Shown piece after piece: positions 10,949 to 18,906 of a stretch of DNA of 64,000 nt (position 1 is the first letter of the stretch; every line of letters starts with the position of its first letter). The DNA is taken from positions 1-64,000 of the forward strand of contig NZ_JAUSCF010000009.1 in NCBI RefSeq assembly GCF_030651625.1. The letters run 5' to 3'. A program made the position numbers and the translations under genes. The DNA comes from Hydrogenophaga sp. (lineage in GTDB: Bacteria; Pseudomonadota; Gammaproteobacteria; Burkholderiales; Burkholderiaceae_C). The notes below the pieces were generated by a model. It saw only the letters and a list, made by a program, of their open reading frames with translations. It searched no databases and was not told the DNA's origin.

Positions 10949-12647
10949 AGCGGGGGCGCCCTGGAACGGGGTTGGCCAGTCGGCGCCGGCGCGTGTGCCC
11001 GAAGGCGCCCTGGTGGGTGCGGGCGCCTGGACCATGCTGGTGCTGGGGGTCTTGTTCATCATCCTGCCGGTGGGGGCGCTGGTTCAGCACAGCCTGTTCG
11101 ACGGGGCAGGGCAGTGGGTCGGGCTGGACAACTTTGCGCGCTATCTGGAAACTCCGGCCTTGGCCGACTCCGCCTGGCGCAGTGTGAGGTTGGCGGCGCT
11201 CTCGGCGCTGATCTGCGTGTCGCTGGCCTATGGCTTTGCCTATGCCCTGACTCAGACCGCCATGCCCGGCAAGGCGGTGTTCAGGGCGGTGGCGCTGTTG
11301 CCCTTGCTGGCACCTTCGCTGCTGATGGCCATCAGTCTCATCTACCTGTTTGGCAACCAGGGACTGCTCAGATCGTGGTTTCCCGATGGCAGCATCTATG
11401 GGGAGCCGGGCATCGTCATGGGTTCGGTGCTCTGGACGTTTCCGCACGCGCTCATGGTGCTGCTCACCAGCATGGCCACCATGGACGGCCGTCTCCCAGA
11501 GGCGGCGCGCACCCTGGGCGCCAGCGCCTGGCGCGTGTTCTGGACCGTGACGGTACCCGCCAGCCGATATGGGCTGTGCATGGCCCTGGTGGTGGTGTTC
11601 GTGCTTGTGATCACCGACTTTGGTGTGGCCAAGGTGATCGGCGGTTCGGCCAACGTGCTGGCCACCGACCTCTACCGCCAGGTGGTGGGGCAGCAGAATT
11701 TCTCGATGGGTGCGGTGGTGGGCGTGTGGCTGCTGCTGCCAGCGGTGGGCTCATTCTTTCTGGAGCGTTCGATCCGGCGCCGGCAGGCGGCCGCACTGGG
11801 TGCGCGTTCTGCCGTGTTGCAGCCTGTTCGCTCGCCTTTGCGCGACAGCGTGATGTGGCTGTTCTGCGCCACCGTTGCGCTGGCGTTTCTGACCGTGATC
11901 GGCGTGGCGGTGTTTGCGTCGCTCGCCACTTACTGGCCGTACAACCTGAGTCCTGGCCTGAAGAACTACGACTTCGACAACATGGACGGCGGCGGCTGGG
12001 GCACTTACGCCAATTCCATTCGCATGGCCCTGATGACCGCTCTGCTGGGCACGGTGCTCGCGTTCCTGACCGCATGGCTGGTCGACAAACCGCGGCGCTT
12101 CGGTCCGGTGCGCGAGGCACTCAACCTCGTGCTTTCGCTGCCACTGGCGGTGCCAGGGCTGGCACTGGGGCTGGGGTACATCCTGTTCTTCAACGCGCCA
12201 GGCAACCCGCTGGGCGGGCTGTACGGCACCATGGCGATTCTGGTGTTGTGTACCGTGGTGCACTTCTTTTCGGTGGCCCACCTCACCATGCTGGCCGCAC
12301 TGCGTCAACTGGACCAGGAATTCGAGCTGGTGGCCGAATCGCTGGGTGTGCCGTTCTGGAAAACCATGTGGCGGGTGCACCTGCCAGTGTGCCTGCCCGC
12401 GTTGCTGCAGGTGGCGGGCTTCTTCTTCATCAACGCCATGACCACCGTTTCTGCCGTGGTGTTTCTCTATTCGCCGCACACCCAGTTGGCGGCCGTGGCG
12501 GTGCTCAACATGGACGACGCTGGCGACGTGGCGCCAGCCGCCGCGATGGCGGTATTGATTTTTTTGACATCGGCGGCGGTGCGCGCCCTGTTCGCGCTGG
12601 TGTCGCACTGGACGCTGGCCCGCACCCAGCTGTGGCGCCTGAAATGA
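10941..12647 (+). CDS. phnU: 2-aminoethylphosphonate-type ABC transporter, fused two-domain permease
   Basis: 568 aa with about twelve membrane segments in two homologous halves. Each half has the inner-membrane component EAA loop (PEAARTLGASAWRVFWTVTVPASR in the first, VAESLGVPFWKTMWRVHLPVC in the second), which docks to the ATPase. The same fused layout is seen in FbpB-like iron and PhnU-like phosphonate importers. A GGAG site is spaced seven bases before the ATG, inside the end of the ATPase gene. The stop codon TGA at 12645-12647 lies inside the first unit of a 138-bp tandem repeat array. Confidence 0.88.
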   Translation: MAEAGAPWNGVGQSAPARVPEGALVGAGAWTMLVLGVLFIILPVGALVQHSLFDGAGQWVGLDNFARYLETPALADSAWRSVRLAALSALICVSLAYGFAYALTQTAMPGKAVFRAVALLPLLAPSLLMAISLIYLFGNQGLLRSWFPDGSIYGEPGIVMGSVLWTFPHALMVLLTSMATMDGRLPEAARTLGASAWRVFWTVTVPASRYGLCMALVVVFVLVITDFGVAKVIGGSANVLATDLYRQVVGQQNFSMGAVVGVWLLLPAVGSFFLERSIRRRQAAALGARSAVLQPVRSPLRDSVMWLFCATVALAFLTVIGVAVFASLATYWPYNLSPGLKNYDFDNMDGGGWGTYANSIRMALMTALLGTVLAFLTAWLVDKPRRFGPVREALNLVLSLPLAVPGLALGLGYILFFNAPGNPLGGLYGTMAILVLCTVVHFFSVAHLTMLAALRQLDQEFELVAESLGVPFWKTMWRVHLPVCLPALLQVAGFFFINAMTTVSAVVFLYSPHTQLAAVAVLNMDDAGDVAPAAAMAVLIFLTSAAVRALFALVSHWTLARTQLWRLK

Positions 12648-13091
12648 AACACCCCCGCGCCGCTTCGCGTCACCCCCTCGAGGGGGCGGCACTGGCCGTC
12701 CGGCAGAGCCGGCCCGGCGGTGCCCCTGGATGGGGCCGTTTCATGCGTTGCGGGTCGCGCGCTGCGCGGTGGAGCAACTGTATGAAACACCCCCGCGCCG
12801 CTTCGCGTCACCCCCTCGAGGGGGCGGCACTGGCCGTCCGGCAGCGCCGGCCCGGCGGTGCCCCTGGGTGGGACCGTTTCGTGCGTTGCGGGTCGCGCGC
12901 TGCGCGGTGGAGCAACTGTATGAAACATTCCCGCGCCGCTTCGCGTCACCCCCTCGAGGGGGCGGCACTGGCCGTCCGGCAGAGCCGGCCCGGCGGTGCC
13001 CCTGGGTGGGACCGTTTCATGCGCTGCGGGTCGCGCGCTGCGCGGTGGAGCAACTGTATGAAACATTCCCGCGCCGCTTTGCGTCAACCGA
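12644..13091 (+). repeat. Tandem array of a 138-bp hairpin-rich unit (three full copies plus a partial fourth)
   Basis: Units begin at ATGAAAC at 12644, 12782, 12920 and 13058, so the period is exactly 138 bases and copies differ at only a few positions. Each unit holds a perfect palindrome CCCCCTCGAGGGGG (12673-12686 in unit 1), a CCGGCAGAGCCGG hairpin and a long interrupted hairpin from GTTTCAT (12738) to ATGAAAC (12788). As 138 is divisible by three, the array stays open as a 46-codon repeat on the plus strand, and the opposite strand is open too. It separates the permease gene from the FAD oxidoreductase gene. Dispersed single copies of the first half occur elsewhere in the window. Confidence 0.92.
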
Positions 13092-13124
13092 GATGAATGA
13101 CGAGCTTACCTCTCAGGAATTCAG

Positions 13125-14246
13125 ATGAGCAAGAACGCTTTTGATGTGGTGGTCGTGGGCGCGGGCATCGTGGGCCTTGCGCACGCGCTGGAAGCCCGGC
13201 GGCGAGGCCTGAGCGTGGCGGTGATCGAACGTGACCACCGCTGCGTGGGCGCGTCGATCCGCAACTTCGGCTTCGTGACCGTGACCGGACAGGGCGCTGG
13301 CACCACGTGGGACCGGGCGCGCCGCTCGCGCGACGTGTGGGCCGACGTGGCGCTACAGGCAGGCATTGCCGTGTTGCACAAAGGCCTGTGGTTGCTGGCC
13401 CAGCGGCCGCTGGCCTGGGACGTGATCGAGGCGTTTGCCGAGACCGAGATGGGGCGCGGATGCGAACTGCACACCGCAGCGTCGGCCGCAGCGCAGGCGC
13501 CCGAGCTTCGAACGGACGGCGCAGCCGGTGCGCTCTTCAGCCCCCATGAGCTGCGGGTGGAATCGCGGCAGGCCATTCCCCTGCTTGCTCGCTGGCTGGA
13601 ACTGGCCCAGGGCGTGACCTTCCTGTACGGAGAAGAAGTGCTCGCCGCTGACGCAGGCGAGGTGCGCACCGCCAGCCGGCGGTTTCAGGCCGAACGCATC
13701 GTTTTGTGTCCAGGAACCGAACTCAATGGCGTCGCGCTGCCGTTTCTTGCAGGCTACAGCCTCGCACTCACCCGTCTTCAAATGCTGCGCGTGCGGCCCG
13801 AACCCGGCTTCCGCCTGAGTGCGGCGGTCATGAGCGACCTGAGTCTGGTGCGCTACCGGGGCTATGCCGATTTGCCGCAGGCCCAGCCGCTGCTGGCCCA
13901 GCTTCAGGAAGAAGAGGCGCAAAGCCTTGCCGATGGCATTCACCTGATTGTGGTGCAGAGCGCCGATGGCACGCTGGTGGTGGGTGATTCCCACCACAAG
14001 GCGACCTCGCCCGAGCCTTTTGCCAGCGAAGCCGTGGACCGGGACATCCTGCGCCACTTGCGGCTGACGCTGGACCTCACGCAAGCCGAAGTGGTCGAAC
14101 GCTGGACCGGCGTCTACCCCACCGGTATTGAACAGGATTGTCTGATCGAAGCACCCAGCGACAGCCTGCGCGTCGTGGTGGTGAGCAGTGGCACCGGTGC
14201 CAGCACGGCGTTCGGTATCGCGCAGGACACCTTCAACCAATGGTGA
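13125..14246 (+). CDS. FAD-dependent oxidoreductase of the phosphonate-cluster type (DAO fold)
   Basis: 373 aa. The N-terminal dinucleotide-binding motif is VVVVGAGIVGLAHALEARRRG (GxGxxG at residues 12-17), with the acidic end at ER and a C-terminal FAD motif near YPTGIEQD. The glycine-oxidase/D-amino-acid-oxidase fold and this neighbourhood match the family repeatedly found beside phosphonate genes (TIGR03364-like). A likely role is oxidative removal of the amino group from 2-aminoethylphosphonate or an N-methyl or hydroxy derivative, giving phosphonoacetaldehyde for the next gene. This is inference, supported by the absence of the transaminase phnW here. An AGGA ribosome site precedes the ATG, and the stop overlaps the phnX start. 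Confidence 0.82.
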   Translation: MSKNAFDVVVVGAGIVGLAHALEARRRGLSVAVIERDHRCVGASIRNFGFVTVTGQGAGTTWDRARRSRDVWADVALQAGIAVLHKGLWLLAQRPLAWDVIEAFAETEMGRGCELHTAASAAAQAPELRTDGAAGALFSPHELRVESRQAIPLLARWLELAQGVTFLYGEEVLAADAGEVRTASRRFQAERIVLCPGTELNGVALPFLAGYSLALTRLQMLRVRPEPGFRLSAAVMSDLSLVRYRGYADLPQAQPLLAQLQEEEAQSLADGIHLIVVQSADGTLVVGDSHHKATSPEPFASEAVDRDILRHLRLTLDLTQAEVVERWTGVYPTGIEQDCLIEAPSDSLRVVVVSSGTGASTAFGIAQDTFNQW

Positions 14247-15088
14247 ACACCATGCAATTCCAGCACCTTCAGGCCGTCGTGTTCGACTGGGCCGGCACCG
14301 TCATCGACTTTGGCAGCCAGGCGCCCATGGGCGCCTTCGTCGAATTGTTTGCCCGTCATGGCGTGGCCATTTCCATCGAGGAAGCCCGGGTGCCCATGGG
14401 CCTGCCCAAGTGGGAACACATCCAGTCGCTGGGGCAGCAGCCACGCATTGCAGCGGCCTGGCAACAAGCCAAGGGCGCTCCGTTCACCGACGACGATGTG
14501 GATGCGCTGTACGCCGAATTCACACCCATGAACATGGCTTCGGTGCAGCACCATGCCAGGCTCATCGGTGGCACCAGCGAACTGGTGCAGATGCTGCGTG
14601 AGCGCGGGTTGCGCATCGGCTCGACCACCGGCTATAACCGCGAAATCATGCAGGTGCTGGCACCGCTGGCCGCAGCACAGGGTTTTGTGCCAGACAACCT
14701 CGTTTGCGCCGGTGACTTGCCGCGGTCGCGCCCATCACCCATGGGCATGCTTCAGACCTTCAAGGACCTGGGCGTGACGCAGGCGGAAGCCTCGGTGAAG
14801 GTGGACGACACCGTGCCTGGCTTGCTGGAAGGTCGAAATGCGGGTTGCTGGACGGTGGCCGTGATGGCCAGCGGCAACGCGCTGGGGCTGACCGAAGCGC
14901 AGTGGCGGGCCATGGACGAACCCGCCCGCGAGGTGGCCCGCGAGCAGGCCCGACAATCGCTGGGCGACGCACAACCCGACTTCTGGATCGACAGCATCAC
15001 GAGCCTGCTGCCCGTGCTGCGCGACATCGATCTGCGTCTGGATCTGGGTCAGCACCCGTCGGGGGCGCAACTGGCAGAGGCGCGCTGA
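14240..15088 (+). CDS. phnX: Phosphonoacetaldehyde hydrolase (phosphonatase)
   Basis: 282 aa. HAD-superfamily enzyme with nucleophile Asp16 in VVFDWAGTVIDFGS and the Schiff-base lysine Lys57 in MGLPKWEHI, a pairing found only in phosphonatases. RPSPMGML and VKVDDTVPGLLEGRNAGCW supply the remaining HAD motifs. It cleaves phosphonoacetaldehyde to acetaldehyde and phosphate. The ATG at 14240 overlaps the stop of the FAD oxidoreductase gene by seven bases; a second ATG at 14252 is possible. The usual supplier of its substrate, PhnW, is missing from the cluster. Confidence 0.94.
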   Translation: MVNTMQFQHLQAVVFDWAGTVIDFGSQAPMGAFVELFARHGVAISIEEARVPMGLPKWEHIQSLGQQPRIAAAWQQAKGAPFTDDDVDALYAEFTPMNMASVQHHARLIGGTSELVQMLRERGLRIGSTTGYNREIMQVLAPLAAAQGFVPDNLVCAGDLPRSRPSPMGMLQTFKDLGVTQAEASVKVDDTVPGLLEGRNAGCWTVAVMASGNALGLTEAQWRAMDEPAREVAREQARQSLGDAQPDFWIDSITSLLPVLRDIDLRLDLGQHPSGAQLAEAR

Positions 15089-15097
15089 GCGCCTCTG
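15075..15097 (+). terminator. Hairpin straddling the phnX stop codon
   Basis: CAGAGGCGC (15075-15083) and GCGCCTCTG (15089-15097) are perfect nine-base arms with a five-base loop that contains the TGA stop. No clear U-tract follows. It may terminate transcription or protect the mRNA end, and it could also serve the convergent small gene downstream. Confidence 0.45.
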
Positions 15098-15138
15098 CTC
15101 TGGTAGCTGTTTGAGTCCGGCCCGGCATGGGCCGCTGT

Positions 15139-15414
15139 TCAGGCTGTCCTGGCGGCTTCAGCGCTGTCGCGCAATTGGTTGATGTTCACCGATACGTCCA
15201 GCAATCGGACCTTGCTGCTGTAGTAGCGGTCCAGTCGCCATTCGGCCAGCAGATCGAGCGCAAGTTTGAAGTCGTCGTAGTTCAATTGGTAGAGGTCGGC
15301 CAACTGGAACGGTTTGTCGGACTCCAACGACACCACCAGGGAAGACAGGATGACGGCCGATGCCTGATTCGGGTCGGACTCGATGAGTTTGCGGGTTTTC
15401 TTGAGGGCTAGCAT
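15139..15414 (-). CDS. Conserved small protein of unknown function
   Basis: 91 aa, charged and helical in look: MLALKKTRKLIESDPNQASA, then VILSSLVVSLESDKPFQLADLYQL and DFKLALDLLAEWRLDRYY. There is no signal peptide or membrane segment, so it is probably cytoplasmic. The clean composition, sensible start at 15414 and lack of overlap with other genes favour a real gene. I recognise no named domain. It is convergent with phnX and separated from psd by about 175 bases. Confidence 0.6.
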   Translation of the reverse strand: MLALKKTRKLIESDPNQASAVILSSLVVSLESDKPFQLADLYQLNYDDFKLALDLLAEWRLDRYYSSKVRLLDVSVNINQLRDSAEAARTA

Positions 15415-15589
15415 GGGCGCTTTCGGCAAAGTTGGTGAGTCTGGTGGCGCCCCTCTTTGGAGATTCGGGCTTCCTATGGTTTGAGGATAGCTTCGACCCC
15501 ATCGATTTTTATGACAGTTGTGTGACGATCGACAGGCGCGAACGGCATCCACGCTAGGGCCTTTGGCGCACTGGTGGCAGCAAGCTGCT

Positions 15590-16513
15590 TCAGGTGGCAG
15601 CCGATTTGGGGTCATCGGGGTGGGAGCGTGTCATCAACGCCTCTCCCATGCGCATCGTCATGCCTTGCTGGAGCCGAGATGCCAGTTCAAACCCTTTCGG
15701 CGCCAGCACCAGGATCGTCGAACCGTGTTCGAACCAGCCCATCTCTTCTCCCTTGGTGTAGCGCGCGTCGCACGGCAGCTCGTTCGGCCCCTTGTAGCGA
15801 AGATTCAAAGGCACCTCAAACGCCCGCAGGCGCATGCTGGCCACCAGAATGGCGGCCACCGGCACCAGAATCATGCGGGTGTCGTTGGCCAGGCGAAGGT
15901 GCAGCACGGCGCGTTCGTTCTTGCAGAACAGGCGCTCGACCCGCTTGAGTGCGATCGGGTTCACGTTCCAGGTGTCGCCGCTGATGTAGGTCACATGCTC
16001 CAGCCGCGCATCACACGGTGCGTGGAAGCGGTGGTACATGCTCGAGGTGAGACGCAACGTGACATAGCACCCACCCACGAGCGACTGGGCCAGCGCCTTG
16101 GCCCGGTCGTCGTCGCCCAGCAGGTCGCTCAGGCGGTAAGGGAATCCCTTGGCCTGGAACACCTGAGGACCTGTGCCCGCATCGCCGTCTTCGATGACGC
16201 CGTGCGCGCCCACGATACCGTCGCTAGGGCTGGTCAGCACATCAGGTCGCCCATCCACCGGCCGTGAGCCAGGCTTGAGTTCGCGGGTGAAACAGTCGTG
16301 CAAGCTGTCGAAGCTGGACTTTTTGGCGTCACTCAGGTCCAGGTCGGTGAAGGTGGTCCAGGCTGCCATGGACAGTTTGCGCACCCATGGGTGGCGGATG
16401 CGGCTCCACCAGCCCATGAAATGCGTGAGCCCGATGCGCGGCACACGGTTGGTCAGCAGAAAGTTGAGGTCTTCGTTGAGAACCAGACGTTGAAGCGAGT
16501 GGCGCAGATTCAT
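15590..16513 (-). CDS. psd: Phosphatidylserine decarboxylase proenzyme
   Basis: 307 aa. The enzyme forms phosphatidylethanolamine from phosphatidylserine at the inner membrane, using a pyruvoyl group made by self-cleavage. The cleavage motif here is HGST, with Ser265 as the pyruvoyl precursor, instead of the LGST common in enterobacteria; HGST is a known variant. Other conserved stretches are DGIVGAHG, VTLRLTSSMYHRFHAPCD and GDTWNVNPIAL. The start is an ATG at 16513. It is divergent from the class III aminotransferase gene with about 225 bases between. Confidence 0.93.
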   Translation of the reverse strand: MNLRHSLQRLVLNEDLNFLLTNRVPRIGLTHFMGWWSRIRHPWVRKLSMAAWTTFTDLDLSDAKKSSFDSLHDCFTRELKPGSRPVDGRPDVLTSPSDGIVGAHGVIEDGDAGTGPQVFQAKGFPYRLSDLLGDDDRAKALAQSLVGGCYVTLRLTSSMYHRFHAPCDARLEHVTYISGDTWNVNPIALKRVERLFCKNERAVLHLRLANDTRMILVPVAAILVASMRLRAFEVPLNLRYKGPNELPCDARYTKGEEMGWFEHGSTILVLAPKGFELASRLQQGMTMRMGEALMTRSHPDDPKSAAT

Positions 16514-16620
16514 GGTGATGTCATGTGGCTGAAATAGAAATGAGGGTCTGGAGCCTGCGCGGCAGAAGGCATCGAAGCAAAACGCGCGAAAACCGAGGAT
16601 CGTGTGGTGCTGCCGACAAG

Positions 16621-16639
16621 CCCAGGGTGGGGCCCTGGG
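16621..16639. promoter_or_regulatory. Perfect inverted repeat in the psd / aminotransferase intergenic region
   Basis: CCCAGGG-TGGGG-CCCTGGG pairs perfectly over seven bases and lies about 100 bases from either gene start. It has no U-tract, so a terminator is unlikely. It could be an operator or a 5'-leader hairpin of the aminotransferase mRNA. Confidence 0.35.
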
Positions 16640-16738
16640 CGCAGGAGGTAGTGCCGCAGGAGACCGGTTTGTCGCGTGTTGCAGCCGATGTCCCTTCTGC
16701 CGGGCAGACTCCCAATTGAAATCGCGGAGTCATTGACC

Positions 16739-18400
16739 ATGCCTGTTTTCTCCTATGTCCTGCCTGCGGGTGCCCTGATGCTGGCGCTGCCCGGCATCAA
16801 GCGGCGCATTGAGCTGTCGCGCGCCAAGCACCGATCGCTGGCCGGACATTCGCGCATGGCCAAGCGCCTCGCGCGCTGGTTGCCCGGCTATGCGTACGAC
16901 GAGACACGTTTTTTCAACTGCGATGGCGCGCCCGATGCTGTCGCACAGCAACGACGCGAGGGGTTCGAAGCGCTGGAGCAAGGCTTTGCCCAGCGATACG
17001 CGAACAGCCTGGCCTTGACCGCACAGGCCCGTGAAGGACTGGCCGATCTGCAGTTCACCAGCGCGTACCGCGTGCCGTTCCAGTTCAGTCCTATAGCGAG
17101 CCAGCGGCTGCGGGTGGGCGCCTTCGTGCAGTCGGCCGAGGGGGTGAGGGTGACGGATCTCGACGGCAATCAACTGCTCGACCTCACCGGTTCTTACGGC
17201 GTGAATGTGTTCGGGGTGGACTTTTACAAGGCCTGTATGGCAGAAGGCGCTGCGCTGGCCGAACCTTTGGGCCCGGTGCTGGGGGCCTACCATCCTTGTG
17301 TGGCCGATGTCGTTTCGCGCCTGAAGGCGATCTCTGGCCAGGACCAGGTTTCGTTCCACATGTCGGGTACCGAAGCGGTGATGCAGGCAGTAAGACTCGC
17401 GCGGTACCACACGCGCAAGAAGCAGCTGGTGCGCTTCTGCGGCGCGTACCACGGCTGGTGGGAGGACGTGCAGCCCGGCCCCGGCAACCCGATGCCCCCG
17501 CGCGAAACCTACACCCTCAAGGACATGGACGAAAAAAGCCTGCAGGTGCTGCGCACGCGGCGCGACATCGCCTGCGTGCTGGTCAACCCCCTGCAGGCCC
17601 TGCACCCCAACCGCAATGCGCCAGGCGACTCCACGCTGGTCGATGGCAGCCGCACGGCGGCCTACGACCGTGTGGCCTACACCGCATGGCTGAAGAAGCT
17701 GCGTGAAGTGTGCACCGAGCGCGGCATCGTGCTGATCTTCGACGAGGTGTTTCTGGGCTTCCGGCTGGCCCCGGGCGGCGCTCAGGAATACTTCGGCGTG
17801 CGCGCCGACATGGTCACCTACGGCAAGACGCTGGCCGGTGGCTATCCGGTGGGTGTGGTCTGTGGCCAGCGCGAGCTGATGCAGCGCTACCGGCCCGAGC
17901 GCCCCGCCGATGTGTGCTTTGCAAGGGGCACATTCAATGCGCACCCCTACGTGATGGGTGGCATGTCGGCCTTTCTCAAGCACCTTGAGTCGCCTGCCAT
18001 CCGCGCGTTGTACGAAGACCAGGATGCCAGGTGGGCTGCTCGTGCCCAGCGCTTCAACGAGACCATGCAGGCACACGGCCTGCCGGTGCGCGCGGCGAAC
18101 ATGCAAAGCGTCTGGACCCTGATGTACACCACCCCGGGGCGCTACCACTGGATGTACCAGTACTACCTGCGCTGGCATGGCATTGCCCTGAGCTGGGTGG
18201 GCACGGGACGGCTGATTTTCGGCCTGCATTTCACCGACGCCGATTTCGACGAGGTGCTGCAGCGTTTTGTGGCCGCTGGAAAAGACATGCAGGCCCATGG
18301 CTGGTGGTGGCAGGGCGGCCAGACCCACCGGTCGATTCGCAAGAGCGTGTTCCGTGAAATGCTGGCGGTGCGCTTTGGGCGCCAGCAGAATAAGACCTGA
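16739..18400 (+). CDS. Long class III PLP aminotransferase (glutamate-1-semialdehyde aminotransferase-like), function unknown
   Basis: 553 aa, well above the 430-450 aa usual for class III enzymes. The extra length is an N-terminal extension of about 110 residues that starts with a hydrophobic stretch (MPVFSYVLPAGALMLALPGI) and may bind the membrane. The core is recognisable: DLDGNQLLDLTGSYGVNVFG, the cofactor-binding SGTEAVMQAVRLAR, the Tyr-His-Gly loop FCGAYHGWWED, the acidic IFDEVFLGFRLAPGG, and PLP lysine in VTYGKTLAGGYPVG. A CGGAG site supports ATG 16739. It sits beside psd and near a glycosyltransferase, which suggests work on an amine- or sugar-containing lipid, but no substrate can be assigned. 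Confidence 0.78.
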   Translation: MPVFSYVLPAGALMLALPGIKRRIELSRAKHRSLAGHSRMAKRLARWLPGYAYDETRFFNCDGAPDAVAQQRREGFEALEQGFAQRYANSLALTAQAREGLADLQFTSAYRVPFQFSPIASQRLRVGAFVQSAEGVRVTDLDGNQLLDLTGSYGVNVFGVDFYKACMAEGAALAEPLGPVLGAYHPCVADVVSRLKAISGQDQVSFHMSGTEAVMQAVRLARYHTRKKQLVRFCGAYHGWWEDVQPGPGNPMPPRETYTLKDMDEKSLQVLRTRRDIACVLVNPLQALHPNRNAPGDSTLVDGSRTAAYDRVAYTAWLKKLREVCTERGIVLIFDEVFLGFRLAPGGAQEYFGVRADMVTYGKTLAGGYPVGVVCGQRELMQRYRPERPADVCFARGTFNAHPYVMGGMSAFLKHLESPAIRALYEDQDARWAARAQRFNETMQAHGLPVRAANMQSVWTLMYTTPGRYHWMYQYYLRWHGIALSWVGTGRLIFGLHFTDADFDEVLQRFVAAGKDMQAHGWWWQGGQTHRSIRKSVFREMLAVRFGRQQNKT

Positions 18401-18445
18401 ATTGGGGCGACCCCTTGCCGCAACTACCGCGGGTCCCCACCCCAG

Positions 18446-18466
18446 CCCTCCCCCAGCGGGGGAGGG
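18446..18466. repeat. Palindromic element of the uvrD-insert type
   Basis: CCCTCCCCC (18446-18454) and GGGGGAGGG (18458-18466) form a nine-base perfect hairpin with a three-base loop, within a stretch resembling the element inside uvrD. It follows the aminotransferase stop codon by about 45 bases and lacks a U-tract. Confidence 0.6.
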
Positions 18467-18559
18467 AGTGAAGGCCCGCTTGTCCAAGGGGTAGTCCGCT
18501 CCCGTTCCCGTTCCCCGCCGTGTGGCCGGGCTGAGCAGCGCAGGGGCGCTCGGGAAAAG

Positions 18560-18722
18560 GGGCGCGCATGTTTGAGCCGAAGGCGAGTTTGCGCGCACCC
18601 CGAGCGAACCGAGCAGCGCAAGGAAGCCCGCAGGGCCCCGGACTTCGGCTCGCCTTTCTTTGGCCTACGTTTCTTTGGCGAAGCAAAGAAAGGAAGGTCG
18701 GCCGCCGGGCCGAGACCCGGCC
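18560..18722. repeat. Dispersed repeat with CCTTTCTTTG...CAAAGAAAGG hairpin
   Basis: Within the roughly 500-base gene-free stretch 18401-18906, arms CCTTTCTTTG (18653-18662) and CAAAGAAAGG (18684-18693) pair perfectly. An inner TTTCTTTG (18670) can also pair with the right arm. The preceding GGCGCGCATGTTTGAGCCGA block and this hairpin resemble an intergenic repeat seen in many beta- and gammaproteobacterial genomes, recalled from general knowledge and not checked here. I see no gene in the rest of 18401-18906. Confidence 0.6.
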
Positions 18723-18906
18723 ATGCCAAGCGTCCAGAAAGCAAAAATTTTGACGAACCCAGCTCCTCACTCCAATGTTCTCTGTTGAGGGGCGAGGGAG
18801 CGATGGCATGCTCGCTGGAGTGGCAGTCCGATGCTGCTCACGCCTTCCGCACTTCCACATCTGTGTGCATACGGTAGGCCGCAACGACGCAGGGGGTCGC
18901 CAAGCT

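Noticed and set aside
8635..12647. Ferric iron (Fbp-type) ABC transporter
   Set aside because: The three proteins are homologous to the iron class, but flanking phnX, PhnZ-type and phosphonate-type FAD oxidoreductase genes point to aminoethylphosphonate.
12644..13091. CRISPR array
   Set aside because: The repeated unit is 138 bases with no variable spacers and no cas genes nearby. It is a plain tandem repeat.
11114..13096. 660-codon plus-strand frame running from inside the permease gene through the tandem array
   Set aside because: The first three quarters are out of frame with the well-supported permease. Only the repeat part is noteworthy, and it is described as a repeat rather than a protein.
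16621..16639. Terminator or small RNA in the psd-aminotransferase gap
   Set aside because: The inverted repeat has no U-tract and neither flanking gene ends there. No promoter pair for a separate RNA could be made out.
16730..18598. Very long minus-strand open frame (622 codons) over the aminotransferase gene
   Set aside because: It mirrors a gene with clear PLP motifs, has no recognisable domain and is a by-product of high GC with few stop codons. Similar mirrors over uvrD (4892-6661) and polA (27215-29410) were rejected for the same reason.
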